In this document: positions 17,602-26,847 of the stretch, piece after piece | How the letters are laid out: every line of letters starts with the position of its first letter | How positions within the stretch are numbered: position 1 is the stretch's first letter | Source: Fodinibacter sp963695175 | GTDB lineage: Bacteria > Actinomycetota > Actinomycetes > Actinomycetales > Dermatophilaceae | Length of the DNA stretch: 64,000 nt | Direction: 5' to 3' | NCBI GenBank assembly: GCA_963695175.1 | Contig: CAVOGG010000002.1 | Coordinates: 558,001 to 622,000, forward strand | Translations under genes and position numbers: made by a program | The notes under the pieces: generated by a model | The model's input: the letters and a program-made list of their open reading frames with translations, nothing else | Database searches by the model: none | What the model was told of the DNA's origin: nothing

Positions 17602-18275
17602 TCCGCGTGCTGATCGTCGACGACGACTTCATGGTGGCCCGGATCCACGTTGGATTCGTCGAGCGCGTCGATGGGTTCGAGGTCGTCGGCGTCGCGCACT
17701 CGGCCGCCGAGGCGGCGGATGCCGTCGCCGACCTCCGGCCCAACCTCCTCCTGCTCGACCTCTACCTTCCGGACCGGTTCGGGCTCGACCTGCTCGCCGA
17801 CCTGCGCACCCTGCCGCACGCGTGCGACGCCATCGTCATCACGGCCGCGAAGGAGGGCGACGCGGTGCGGGCAGCCGTTCGCCTCGGGGTCGCCGACTAC
17901 GTGCTCAAGCCATTCGGATTTCCCGACCTCGAGGAGCGCCTGAAGCGGTACGCCGCGCAGCGGCGGCTCCTCGACCGCACCCAGGTGCACGGCCAGGACG
18001 ACGTCGACAGGGTGTTCGTCCGTGCGGCGGGTGCTTCTGCCGGTGGGGTGGCGCTGCCCAAGGGGATGAGCGCCGAGACGGCGATGTTGGTGCAGGACGC
18101 GCTGCGTTCGACCGACAGCACGCTGTCGGCGACCGAGGTCGCGGAGCTCGTCGGCCTCTCACGGGTCAGCGCCCGCCGCTACCTCGAGCACTTCGTGACC
18201 ATGAGTCAGGCCGACGTGCGGCTCCGCTACGGGTCGACCGGGCGTCCCGAGCGTCTCTACCGTTGGGTGGGCTGA
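17598..18275 (+). CDS. CitB/DcuR-type response regulator
   Basis: The 225-residue protein has a receiver domain (VDDDF pocket, phospho-acceptor D54 in LLLDLYLPD, lysine in VLKPF) and a C-terminal helix-turn-helix of the CitB group (LSATEVAELVGLSRVSARRYLEHFV). The GTG start overlaps the kinase stop by four bases. CitB-type regulators activate transport and catabolism genes for citrate or C4-dicarboxylates; the neighbouring tct operon is the obvious target. Confidence 0.93.
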   Translation: MIRVLIVDDDFMVARIHVGFVERVDGFEVVGVAHSAAEAADAVADLRPNLLLLDLYLPDRFGLDLLADLRTLPHACDAIVITAAKEGDAVRAAVRLGVADYVLKPFGFPDLEERLKRYAAQRRLLDRTQVHGQDDVDRVFVRAAGASAGGVALPKGMSAETAMLVQDALRSTDSTLSATEVAELVGLSRVSARRYLEHFVTMSQADVRLRYGSTGRPERLYRWVG

Positions 18276-18282
18276 CCCGGAA

Positions 18283-18347
18283 GTCGCAGCCGCTGCGGAT
18301 GCCGAAGGCCAGATGGTTGCTCTGAACCGGGACATGTGCCGGGCTCC
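18283..18347. repeat. Intergenic repeat shared with 28793-28855
   Basis: About 63 bases starting GCAGCCGCTGCGGATGCCG and ending ACATGTGCCGGGCTC recur at 28793-28855 with only a few differences. At 28.8 kb the copy directly continues the terC 3'-end fragment, so both may derive from one longer ancestral segment. Confidence 0.6.
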
Positions 18348-18357
18348 CCCGGAAAGT

Positions 18358-18373
18358 GGCGGCGAAGTGACGC
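18358..18373 (+). repeat. Copy of the dispersed 16-base motif
   Basis: The bases GGCGGCGAAGTGACGC fall between convergent genes, ten bases before a perfect terminator hairpin. This is one of the closest matches to the consensus. Confidence 0.6.
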
Positions 18374-18382
18374 GCCTTGATC

Positions 18383-18408
18383 CGTCCGGATCTACCGAGA
18401 TCCGGACG
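18383..18408. terminator. Bidirectional hairpin between convergent genes
   Basis: CGTCCGGATCT pairs perfectly with AGATCCGGACG around a four-base loop. It sits just before the GMC gene end (18416) and after the response regulator end (18275). Confidence 0.65.
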
Positions 18409-18415
18409 CTGTGGC

Positions 18416-20518
18416 TCAGGCGTAGTCCTCACCAGAACCCACCCATTCATGCATGATCCGGAAAGCGTTGGCGAAGATCGTCAGAACGGGGTTGACCCCG
18501 CCGTTGGTCACGTTGAGCGAGCCGTCTATCACCCGCAGGTTGGGATGGCCCCAGACGCGTCCGTACTGGTCCGTCACGGACGTCGCCGGGTCGGTGCCCA
18601 TCCGGCACGTTCCCGCCTGGTGTTGGCCGCTGCTGAGCACCACGTCTCTGGGACTGGAGCCGTAGGCGGTCACCCTGGTAGCACCGGCTGCACGCAGCCA
18701 GTCGGCGGCGCGCTGTCCCATCAGCCGCTGCACGGCGAAATCATTGGGCTGCAACTGGCCGCTCAGCCGGGCGACCGGAATCCCCAAGCTGTCGGTCACC
18801 GAGGGGTCGAGCTGGACCCGTGAGCGTGCCGAGGTCACCTCGTGCACGGGGCCGACCACACGCTGCATCCTCGGCAGCAAGTGGCGCATGCCCTGTTTGG
18901 CCGCCAGACCGTGCGGCCCGATCAGGCCTGCCTGCCGGAGGTAGCCGAGGGTGCCGATGGGTGTGGGTACGAACTCGTTGGCGATCATGCCACCGCCGAC
19001 CAGGTCTTCGTTGCCGTGCCGGAACTCATGCGTGGCGATGGAGGGTCCGGGACCCACCAGATCGTTGACGGGATCGTCGAAGATACCGAGGGCGCCGCCG
19101 TAGAGGTGTCCTTGCAGGTGGCGGCCGACCTGGTCGTGGGCGTTGCCGAGGCCATCGGGCTCGCGGTGGCTGCGGCTGTTCAGCAGGAGCCGGGCCGACT
19201 CCACTGCCCCGGCCGCGACGACCACGTCCTCGGCGAGCACCGCACGACGCCAGCGGGAGCCGCCGTGGTCGGCAATGAGATCGACGCCGATGACACGTCC
19301 GGCGGGGTCCGTGAGAATGCGCTCGGCGCGGGTCGCGAGCAGGATGCTGAGGTTCCCCGTCGCGGCGGCCCGCGCGAGCACCGTGTTCTCCGAGTTGTTC
19401 TTGGCCTCCACCGGGCAGGCGAAGCCCGCGCACTGGCGGCATCCGGCGCACCCGGCCCGACCGTCGCGCGGCGCCGAGTTGATGGCCAGCGGCACCGGCA
19501 CGGTGGACCAGCCGAGCTGTTGCGCACCCGCGAGCAACAGGCGGGCTGGCGCGGTGATCGCCATCGGCGCCATGGGGTACGGGCGTGAACGCCGGCTCGA
19601 CCCGGCATGGGGCGCATCGGAGCCGCAGACGCCGATCTCGTACTCGGCCTGGGTGTAGAACGGCTCGAGGTCGTCGTAGTCGATCGGCCAGTCGGCAAGT
19701 GCGCTGCCGTCCGGTACTCCATAGGTTGTCGCCATCGCGAAGTCCTCGGGCACGAACCGCCAGGCCTGCGCGCCGTACACCCGGGTTCCGCCGCCGAAGG
19801 TGTCGGCGTTGCTGCCGTAGCGCGGGTCCCAGGCCGGGAGGACAACCGGGTCCGCATCCAGCAGCACCGTGCGCGGGTTCTGCGCCGACGACCGCAGCGT
19901 CCGGTGGTCCAGCCCGCTGTCGGTCCGGGCGTTGCGAAGGTGATCGCGAGCCAGGTGATCCGTGTCCGGGTAGTCGCCGCGCTCCACCAGCAGGACCGAC
20001 CGGCCAGCGCGCGCCAGCGCCCACGCCGCCACCCCGCCGCCCGCCCCCGAACCCACGACCACGGCGTCATACTGGGCGGCGGCCTGGTCTGGCCCGATGA
20101 CCGCCCCCCGGTCCGGAACCCAGACGTCCTCGGTGGGCCAGCCAGCGGCGGGGGCGGGACCCCAGCCCAACATCCGCCACGACACGGCGCCATCGTTGCC
20201 GCCGTTGGCGGGGTCGGCGTAGAACCCCGCACTGACCAGGTGGGCAAACCAGCGGTACTCGGGGTCATCGACCAGCCCGTCCAGGACGTCTTCGCGTGCG
20301 CTGGCATCCAGTGCCGCGAACCGACCCCCGGACCTGCTGTCGAGTAGGTCGAGCACCGCGATGATCCGGTCCGCCCACTCCGGGCGCTCGGACTCTGCCA
20401 GAAGGCCCAAGAACCGCACCCCGCCAGCCTGCGAAGCCGACGGGAAGTCGTCGGCGGGTACCACGGCGTCGATGGCGACCAGTAGCCGCTCCGACTCCGC
20501 CTTGAGCGACTTCTTCAT
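18416..20518 (-). CDS. GMC-family oxidoreductase with N-terminal helical domain and cysteine cluster
   Basis: The 700-residue protein has an N-terminal helical domain (about residues 1-115) resembling the gluconate dehydrogenase subunit-3 type, then a GMC flavoprotein: dinucleotide-binding YDAVVVGSGAGGGVAAWALA, FAD strand VLLVERGDYPD, and C-terminal AGTCRMGTDPATSV, VIDGSLNVTNGGVNPVLTI. It also carries C357-C360-C363-C368 (CX2CX2CX4C, ending CPVEAKN), as in long-chain alcohol oxidase relatives, possibly a metal or Fe-S site. It should oxidise an alcohol or polyol. ATG 20518 gives the conventional start; ATG 20548 is possible. Confidence 0.85.
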   Translation of the reverse strand: MKKSLKAESERLLVAIDAVVPADDFPSASQAGGVRFLGLLAESERPEWADRIIAVLDLLDSRSGGRFAALDASAREDVLDGLVDDPEYRWFAHLVSAGFYADPANGGNDGAVSWRMLGWGPAPAAGWPTEDVWVPDRGAVIGPDQAAAQYDAVVVGSGAGGGVAAWALARAGRSVLLVERGDYPDTDHLARDHLRNARTDSGLDHRTLRSSAQNPRTVLLDADPVVLPAWDPRYGSNADTFGGGTRVYGAQAWRFVPEDFAMATTYGVPDGSALADWPIDYDDLEPFYTQAEYEIGVCGSDAPHAGSSRRSRPYPMAPMAITAPARLLLAGAQQLGWSTVPVPLAINSAPRDGRAGCAGCRQCAGFACPVEAKNNSENTVLARAAATGNLSILLATRAERILTDPAGRVIGVDLIADHGGSRWRRAVLAEDVVVAAGAVESARLLLNSRSHREPDGLGNAHDQVGRHLQGHLYGGALGIFDDPVNDLVGPGPSIATHEFRHGNEDLVGGGMIANEFVPTPIGTLGYLRQAGLIGPHGLAAKQGMRHLLPRMQRVVGPVHEVTSARSRVQLDPSVTDSLGIPVARLSGQLQPNDFAVQRLMGQRAADWLRAAGATRVTAYGSSPRDVVLSSGQHQAGTCRMGTDPATSVTDQYGRVWGHPNLRVIDGSLNVTNGGVNPVLTIFANAFRIMHEWVGSGEDYA

Positions 20519-20840
20519 ACGGCGACATCCAATCTCGACGGGATGCACGATGCGGGGAACGCCTCTACTGCCTCCCGGGTCAGGAGGCCTTCTCCATCGC
20601 TTCGCACATCAGGAGTTTCGCACCTTCGCCGACGACGCTTGTGAAGCGGGAGGGCGCAGTCCACACGCACTGCCGGACTCCGAGACAGCCAGCGAACAGA
20701 AGTTCTCGCGTCAGTGAGCCGCTCCCGGACCCTGCCGCTGAACTACATTCTCCGTGGCGCCCGACCGGGTACCCGACCGGCGGCTCCGACCGCCGGTCGA
20801 CGTTCAGTTCGGGTCCTTGGCCCGCAAAGGAGTGCGACAC
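20519..20840. other. Divergent intergenic region of about 320 bases with one inverted repeat
   Basis: No credible gene is visible. GACCGGCGG at 20775-20783 and CCGCCGGTC at 20790-20798 form a perfect 9-base inverted repeat 40 bases upstream of the GlsB-type start. It could be an operator or a 5'-leader hairpin. Confidence 0.5.
20775..20798. promoter_or_regulatory. Inverted repeat upstream of the GlsB-type gene
   Basis: There are two 9-base arms, GACCGGCGG and CCGCCGGTC, with a six-base spacer. The position suits either repressor binding or a stem in the mRNA leader. Confidence 0.4.
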
Positions 20841-21119
20841 ATGCTCACCACCATCATCGTCACCGTGATCCTGGGTGCGATCATTGGCGCCCTGGCACGG
20901 CTCGTTCTTCCCGGCAAGCAGAACATCTCCACCCTCATGACCGTCATCCTGGGCATCATCGGTGCCCTCATCGGCTCATGGCTGTGGACCGGTGTCTTCA
21001 ACAAGAGCGACACCTCAGGGATCGACTGGATCGCCCTGATCATGGGCGTCATCGTCGCCGCGATCCTGATCGTCGGCTACGAGCGCCTCATCGCCGGCCG
21101 CACCACCACCCGCGTCTGA
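20841..21119 (+). CDS. GlsB/YeaQ/YmgE-family stress membrane protein
   Basis: The 92-residue protein has three hydrophobic spans (TIIVTVILGAIIGALARLVLP, TVILGIIGALIGSWLWTG, IALIMGVIVAAILIVGYERL) and the family GALARLVLPGKQ turn. These transglycosylase-associated-type small proteins are stress-induced in many bacteria but their function is unclear. AAAGGAG lies nine bases upstream of the ATG. A strong terminator follows directly, so the gene is probably a single-gene transcript. Confidence 0.88.
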   Translation: MLTTIIVTVILGAIIGALARLVLPGKQNISTLMTVILGIIGALIGSWLWTGVFNKSDTSGIDWIALIMGVIVAAILIVGYERLIAGRTTTRV

Positions 21120-21125
21120 AACAGA

Positions 21126-21177
21126 CACACACCACGCGGCCCCTGTCCCTTCGTGGGACGGGGGCCGCGATGTGTTT
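21126..21177 (+). terminator. Strong intrinsic terminator after the GlsB-type gene
   Basis: A 15-base stem from 21135 to 21169 with one G-T wobble closes a TTCGT loop. Flanking ACACA/TGTGT extends the pairing and TTT follows, giving a near-classical rho-independent terminator. It can also serve the convergent gene ending at 21258. Confidence 0.8.
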
Positions 21178-21257
21178 AGTCGGGTAAGTACAGGCGGCTG
21201 CTAGACGCTGAGGCGCCCCTGACCCACGTCCAACGAAGGGCGTCGCAGGGCTGGGGT

Positions 21258-22034
21258 CTATAGGTCCTTGACTGCTCGGATGGCTGCGACCGTGCGCGGG
21301 AACCCGATGTAGGGGAAGCAGTGGACCAGGGCGGCGACCACTTCGCTCTTCGTGTTGCCGGTTTGGATGCTGGCGCGGCCGTGAGGCCCGAGTTGGGCAG
21401 CGGTGTCGCCGATGGTGGCCAGCGCGCAGAGCACCAGCAGCTCGCGCTGGGCCAGGGTGAGTCCTCCGCGGGTGTAGAAGTCGCCGAAGCAGAACTCGGT
21501 GAGGAACCGGGGCAGTGCCGTGTTGAACGGCTCGGGCAGGTCGGCCAGGTTGTCCTTGATCTCGTCGCCGTACAAAGGTGCTTGGACGGCGAGGCCCTTG
21601 GTGTACCGCTCGGTGTCGGTGACGGTGCCCTGCTCGGGTAGGGGCAGCGAGATTGCTCTGGCCCTGAAGACTTCGTTGATCGTCGCGACCGCGTTCAGGG
21701 TGCGGGGGAACCCGATGAATGGTGCGAGCTGGTAGACGGCTTCTCGGATGGCGATGGGCTCGACGCCGACGTTGAGCGCGGCTCCGGTGTGCGAGGCCAG
21801 CTGCGGCAATGTCTGCAGGCAGGCCAGCACCGTGACGGTGATGAGCTCACGGGTCTGGTCGTCGAGGACGCCGGTGTCGAAGACGTCTCCGAAGATGAAC
21901 CCGCGCAGGATGCGCATGAGCTCAGGGTCGTCGTCTGGGGCATCGATGTCGCGTGGCCCGAACAGGCGCTCGTACGTCCCCTCGGCACGGACCTGCCGTT
22001 CGGAGACCTCAGGGCCTTGGGTGTCGTCTGCCAT
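21258..22034 (-). CDS. Carboxymuconolactone decarboxylase-family protein with two CMD domains
   Basis: The 258-residue protein contains two tandem CMD/AhpD-like helical domains: DQTRELITVTVLACLQTLPQLASHTGAALN with PFIGFPRTLNAV, and LAQRELLVLCALATIGD with CFPYIGFPRTVAAI. Neither domain has the CxxC of AhpD peroxidases, so it is nearer to lactone decarboxylases or uncharacterised relatives. The last 33 codons are duplicated as a scrap at 10362. It is divergent from the MFS transporter gene. Confidence 0.87.
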   Translation of the reverse strand: MADDTQGPEVSERQVRAEGTYERLFGPRDIDAPDDDPELMRILRGFIFGDVFDTGVLDDQTRELITVTVLACLQTLPQLASHTGAALNVGVEPIAIREAVYQLAPFIGFPRTLNAVATINEVFRARAISLPLPEQGTVTDTERYTKGLAVQAPLYGDEIKDNLADLPEPFNTALPRFLTEFCFGDFYTRGGLTLAQRELLVLCALATIGDTAAQLGPHGRASIQTGNTKSEVVAALVHCFPYIGFPRTVAAIRAVKDL

Positions 22035-22298
22035 GGGGGCACTTTCGCTGCCGCACCCACCTCCGTCAAGTGAGGGGACAAGCCCTGATGGTCCTTCCCG
22101 TGGGCTGCTTCCTCCATCCCTGAAAGTGACGGCTGGCGGCGGTGAGACCAGACTGGGCCTGCACGACCCAGTGGCGATTTCGCCCTGTGACGTTGGAGCG
22201 TTGTGGAGGAAGTCTCCATCGTCGGGAGGTGCCGGGCTGCGTAGCGTCGCACCTCAACGAGCGGCGACGAGGCCGCCCCTGAGCCAGGAGCACACCCC

Positions 22299-23591
22299 AT
22301 GGCGCTCACCGACCTTCCCGCACCTGCCCCGCCCACCGAGGCGGTGGCCGACACCGCGCCGGTCGCGGCGCCCAAGCTGCGCCGGATGTCGTTCGGCCTG
22401 CTGCTGGTCTATGTCGCGATCCTCGCGGTGAACTCGGGCGGCAACGGCATCCTCCTGCCCAACATCGTGGCGGGGATCGACGAGGCCGGCAAGATCGGCA
22501 ACCTCGCGATCGTGACCACGATCGCCTTCATCGCGAACATCTTCGCGCAGCCCGTCGCCGGGGCCCTGTCCGACGCGACCCGGTCACGGTTCGGGCGTCG
22601 TACGCCGTGGATGGTCGGTGGCGCCCTGCTCACGAGCGGCTTCCTCCTCGGCCTCCCGATGGCCCAGTCGGTTCTGACCGTGGCCCTGGTGTGGCTGGTC
22701 GTGCAGGTCGGGGTCAACGCCATCCAGGCCGCTGCGACCGCCCTCGTGCCAGACCGCTACCCGGCAGCTCGTCGGGGCGGTGTCTCGGCGATGATCGGCG
22801 TCGGGATCACGATCGGGAACGCCGTGGGCGTCGTCGTCGCCGGTGGCGCAGCCTCGCAGGGGATGCTCGCGTACGTCGTCCTGGCGGCGCTCGTCCTGGT
22901 CATCATCGGTGGTTTCGTCCTGGTCAACCGTGAGGAGCCCAGCACGGACCTGCCTCGCCAGCGGACCGGGGCCAAGGAGTTCCTCCGCGGCTTCTGGGTC
23001 GACCCGCGCCAGCACCCCGACTTCGCGTGGGCGTTCGGGTCGCGCTTCCTCATGGTCATCGGCTTCTACGGTGCCCAGACCTACGGCCTGTACATCCTGC
23101 GCGACTACATCGGCCTCAGCGACGCCGAGTCGAACTCCTTCGCCGCGACGATGGGCGTCGTCCTCCTCGTCGGTGTGCTGCTCTCCGCGGTCGTCAGTGG
23201 CTGGCTGTCCGACCGCGTGGGCCGTCGCAAGCCCTTCATCGTGTGGTCGTCGGTCGTCATGTCGGTCGCACTGGCCATCCCGCTGGCGGCGCCGACGACC
23301 CAGGGCGTCCTCGCCTACGCGTTCCTCCTCGGTCTCGGGTTCGGCGCCTACATCTCCATCGACCTCGCCCTGATGACCGAGGTCCTGCCGGCCCGCCTCC
23401 AGGGTGCGAGCAGCGCTGGTCGCGACCTGGCCATCCTCGGCCTCGCCACCACGTTGCCGCAGGCCATGAGCCCCTCGATCGCCGCCGGCCTGGTCACCCT
23501 CACCGGTGGCTACCCCGTGTTGTTCGTCGCCGGCATCGTGTTCGTCATGCTCGGCGCCGTGGCCGTGCGCCCCATCAAGGCCGTGCGATGA
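22299..23591 (+). CDS. Major facilitator superfamily transporter
   Basis: The 430-residue protein has 12 hydrophobic spans in two halves, each with the loop 2-3 signature (SDATRSRFGRRTPW and SDRVGRRKPF). The pattern GVLSD...FGRRTPW is typical of the sugar/organic-anion branch. Its stop overlaps the start of an FAD-linked oxidase gene (ATGA), so it probably imports that enzyme's substrate, for example a 2-hydroxy acid. The substrate itself is inference. Confidence 0.9.
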   Translation: MALTDLPAPAPPTEAVADTAPVAAPKLRRMSFGLLLVYVAILAVNSGGNGILLPNIVAGIDEAGKIGNLAIVTTIAFIANIFAQPVAGALSDATRSRFGRRTPWMVGGALLTSGFLLGLPMAQSVLTVALVWLVVQVGVNAIQAAATALVPDRYPAARRGGVSAMIGVGITIGNAVGVVVAGGAASQGMLAYVVLAALVLVIIGGFVLVNREEPSTDLPRQRTGAKEFLRGFWVDPRQHPDFAWAFGSRFLMVIGFYGAQTYGLYILRDYIGLSDAESNSFAATMGVVLLVGVLLSAVVSGWLSDRVGRRKPFIVWSSVVMSVALAIPLAAPTTQGVLAYAFLLGLGFGAYISIDLALMTEVLPARLQGASSAGRDLAILGLATTLPQAMSPSIAAGLVTLTGGYPVLFVAGIVFVMLGAVAVRPIKAVR

Positions 23592-25011
23592 CGCTCGCGG
23601 CCCTTCCCACGATGGACGGCGCCCCGGTCTCTGCGGTGCCTCCCCGACATCGCCACCCTTGCCGAGCGGCTCCCCGCCGGGACGCTGCTCACCGACCCGG
23701 CGTCGATGGAGCGCTACAGCCACGACGAGGCCGAGTGGGCTGCGTGGGCCCTGCCCCTGGCGGTCGCCCGACCGACCGACGCCGACCAGGTGCGCACCAT
23801 CGTCGCGTGGTGCGTCCAGCACGGGGTGCCGGTCGTCCCGCGGGGCGCGGGGACCGGCCTGTCCGGGCGGCGCCAACGCCGTGACCGGTGGCGTCGTCGT
23901 CAGCTTCGAGCGGATGACGGCCGTGCTGCGCATCGACCCCGTCGAGCGCCTCGCGGTGGTCCAGCCGGGTGTGGTCAACGACGACCTGCGGGCCGCCTGC
24001 GCCGAACAGGGCCTCTGGTACCCGCCGGACCCGGCGAGCTCGCCGTGGTCGACGATCGGCGGCAACGTCGCGACGAACGCCGGCGGGGTGTGCTGCGTCA
24101 AGTACGGCGTCACCGGCGACTACGTCCTCGCCCTCGAGGTCGTCACCGGCACGGGCGAGCTCGTCCGCGTCGGCCGCGAGACCGCCAAGGGCGTCGCCGG
24201 GTACGACCTCGTGTCGCTGCTCGTCGGCTCCGAGGGCACCCTCGGTCTCGTCACCGAGGTCACCGTGCGCCTGCGCCCGGCCCGCCCGCCCGAACACACC
24301 GTCGTCGGGTTCTTCGACTCGCTCGTCGGGGCCGGCGAGGCCGTCGCGGCGCTCGCGCGATCCGGACAGGTGCCCTCGGCCCTCGAGCTCCTCGACCGCC
24401 ACTGCCTCACCGCGGTCAACGACTGGAAGAACCTGGGGATCGAGGCCGACTGCGAGGCCATCCTCCTCGCCAGGGTGGACGGGCCGGGGGCCGCGGGCGT
24501 CGCCGAGGCCGAGGGCGTCCTCGCCTGCTTCGAGGGAGCCGGGGCCTCCTGGGCCGCACGCTCGGAGGACGACGCCGAGGCCGACGCGATGTTCGCCGCC
24601 CGCCGCTTGGCGTATCCCGCTCTCGAGCGGCTGGGTCCCGTACTCACCGAGGACGTGTGCGTCCCGGTAGGCCGCGTGCCCGAGATGCTCGCCCGAGTCC
24701 AGGCCATCGGTCAGCGGCACGACGTGCTCATCGCCAACATCGCGCACGCGGGCGACGGCAACCTCCACCCGCTCATCATCACCCCACCCGGTGACGAGGC
24801 CGCGCGGGTGCGCGCCCAGGCGGCGTTCGACGAGATCATCGCCGAGGCCCTCGAGTGCGGAGGCACTGTCACCGGCGAGCACGGGGTCGGCCTCCTCAAG
24901 CGCGACGGCCTCACCGCCGAGCTCTCGCCCGCCGTCGTCGCGATGCACCACGCCATCCGCCGAGCCCTCGACCCGCACGGGGTGCTCAACCCCGGGAAGG
25001 TCGTCGCCTGA
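23588..25011 (+). pseudogene. FAD-linked oxidase, GlcD type, broken by two +1 frameshifts
   Basis: Joined across frames, the product is a roughly 470-residue FAD-binding (PCMH) oxidase: LPDIATLAERLPAG, PRGAGTGLSG|GANAVTGGVVVS, SSPWSTIGGNVATNAGG, SLLVGSEGTLGLVTEVTVRL, HAGDGNLHPLI and GEHGVGLLKR. The reading frame shifts near 23636 and again at 23864-23870, where GGGCGG interrupts the invariant GLSGGAN. Each shift is one extra base. Such enzymes oxidise D-2-hydroxy acids (glycolate, lactate). It overlaps the MFS stop. It is either a true pseudogene or a sequencing error. Confidence 0.85.
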
Positions 25012-25029
25012 CCCGATGACACGGCCCGG

Positions 25030-26721
25030 ATGCGTGAGGATGGGCCCGTGGACGGAGCAGACGACGTCGCGCAGTCGGTCGCTGAGCTGCGCCGTCGTGC
25101 AGAGGAGCTCGCTGTCCTCAATGACCTGGCCCGCCGGCTCGCCGCACTCCACGACACCCGCGAGGTGCTCGACGAGGTGGCGCGGCAGGCCCGCCGACTG
25201 CTGGGTGTCGACGTCGCCTACATCATGCTGCTTCGCGCTGACCGGTTGCGGATCGAGGTCGTCGACGGGGCGATGGGCTCGGCGATGCGCGGCATCGAGC
25301 TCGAGTCGGGGCAGGGTCTCGGCGGACAGATCCTTGCGACCGGGCGGCCGCTGTCGAGCGAGCGCTACCTGGCCGACACCGGTTTCCCCCACGGGGAAGG
25401 CACGGATGCCGCGGCGCTGAGCGAGCAGCTGGGCGGCATCCTCGGGGTGCCGCTCGTCGCTGGTGACGACACCCTCGGGGTCCTCCTCGCTGCCGACCGC
25501 CGGCCGCGCGCCTTCGGTGACCGTGACGTCGAGCTCCTGGCGGGGCTGGCCGCCCACGCCGCACTGGCCCTGCGCACCGCCGACCTCTTCGACCGCGAAC
25601 GCGCAGCAGCCGCGGAGCTGCGCTCGGCCAACGAGGCCCTGCACGCCGTGAACGAGAGCCGGCAGCGGGCCAGCGACCTGCGCGACGTCCTCAACGACAT
25701 CGTCATCCGCGGGGAGGGGCTCGCCGCCGTCGTCGCCGCGCTCGAGCGGTCGGCCGGGCTGTCGGTGGAGGTCCGCGACCACCACGGCCGGACCCTCGCG
25801 GGCGAACCGATGGCCAAGAGTGGGCTCGTCGTCCCGGTCGACCTGCCGAGCGGGCACGGCGGCGACCTCGTGGCCGCGCCGACGGACGAGGCCGACGAGG
25901 AGGCTCTGCGTCTGCTGCGCATCGGCGCCACCACGGTCGCCGTGCTCATGGCGTCGGAGCGGTCGGTCGCCGAGGCCGAGCTGCGGACCCGCGGGGAGTT
26001 CGTCCACGCCCTGCTCTCCTCCGACGCCGACGACGCGAGCCTGCTGCGCAGGGCTCGGGCCATCGGTGTCGACCTCCACGCCGTCACGACGGTGGCGGTC
26101 GTCGACGTGGAGCCGGTGGGGAGCGCGGCGGCCACCGTCTTCGCGGCCCGCCTGGCGGCCGAGCTGGGCGGGTGGTCGGCCGCCCATGCCGACCAGGTGG
26201 TCGTGCTCCTCCCCGCAGGTGTCGACCAGGTCCGTGAAACCGTCACTCGGCTGAGCGGCCAGGACGGCGCCACCCCGACGACGGGGCTGGCCGCCGGAGA
26301 GGGCGGCCCGCGCGGGGTGCGGTCGGCGCACGAAGAGGCGCGGCAGACGGCGGCCCTGCTGCTCGCCCTCGGCCGAGCCGGGTCCGCCGCGACCAGCGAC
26401 GAGCTGGGCCTGTACCGCTCGCTGTTCAGCAGCTCGGGGCGGGCCGGGCTCACGACCTTCATCTCCTCCACGGTCGGACCGCTCCTCGCGTACGACGACG
26501 AGCACCAGCGCGACCTCGCGGCGACCCTCGAGGCCTACCTGCAGCAGGCCCGCCACCACGCCCGCACCTGTGCCGCCCTCCACATCCACCCCAACACCCT
26601 CTACCAGCGGCTCGACCGGGTCACCGAGGTGCTCGGCCCGCGGTGGAAGGAGCCGGACCACGCACTCGAGCTGCAGGTGGCCCTGCGCCTGCACCGCCTT
26701 CTCGCCGACCACCCGCGCTGA
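25030..26721 (+). CDS. PucR/CdaR-type transcriptional regulator with GAF domain
   Basis: The 563-residue protein has an N-terminal GAF domain (about residues 25-180, GQGLGGQILATGRPL, GGILGVPLVAGDDTLGVLLAA), a coiled linker, a GGDEF-like CdaR middle and a C-terminal PucR helix-turn-helix (EAYLQQARHHARTCAALHIHPNTLYQRLDRV). These are activators of catabolic genes responding to a small ligand. It follows the MFS/oxidase pair closely and precedes two hydrolases, so it probably regulates this cluster. GTG at 25048 is an alternative start. Confidence 0.9.
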   Translation: MREDGPVDGADDVAQSVAELRRRAEELAVLNDLARRLAALHDTREVLDEVARQARRLLGVDVAYIMLLRADRLRIEVVDGAMGSAMRGIELESGQGLGGQILATGRPLSSERYLADTGFPHGEGTDAAALSEQLGGILGVPLVAGDDTLGVLLAADRRPRAFGDRDVELLAGLAAHAALALRTADLFDRERAAAAELRSANEALHAVNESRQRASDLRDVLNDIVIRGEGLAAVVAALERSAGLSVEVRDHHGRTLAGEPMAKSGLVVPVDLPSGHGGDLVAAPTDEADEEALRLLRIGATTVAVLMASERSVAEAELRTRGEFVHALLSSDADDASLLRRARAIGVDLHAVTTVAVVDVEPVGSAAATVFAARLAAELGGWSAAHADQVVVLLPAGVDQVRETVTRLSGQDGATPTTGLAAGEGGPRGVRSAHEEARQTAALLLALGRAGSAATSDELGLYRSLFSSSGRAGLTTFISSTVGPLLAYDDEHQRDLAATLEAYLQQARHHARTCAALHIHPNTLYQRLDRVTEVLGPRWKEPDHALELQVALRLHRLLADHPR

Positions 26722-26847
26722 GCACCTCCGGGCCGATGCTGTCGATCCTCCATCCGATCCCTCGCCCGACGGAGAACCTCTCCATGGCCGCGACGGCGCG
26801 TGCCGACTAGCGTCGAAGGACCTCACCCGATCCAGGAGCCCTACGGC

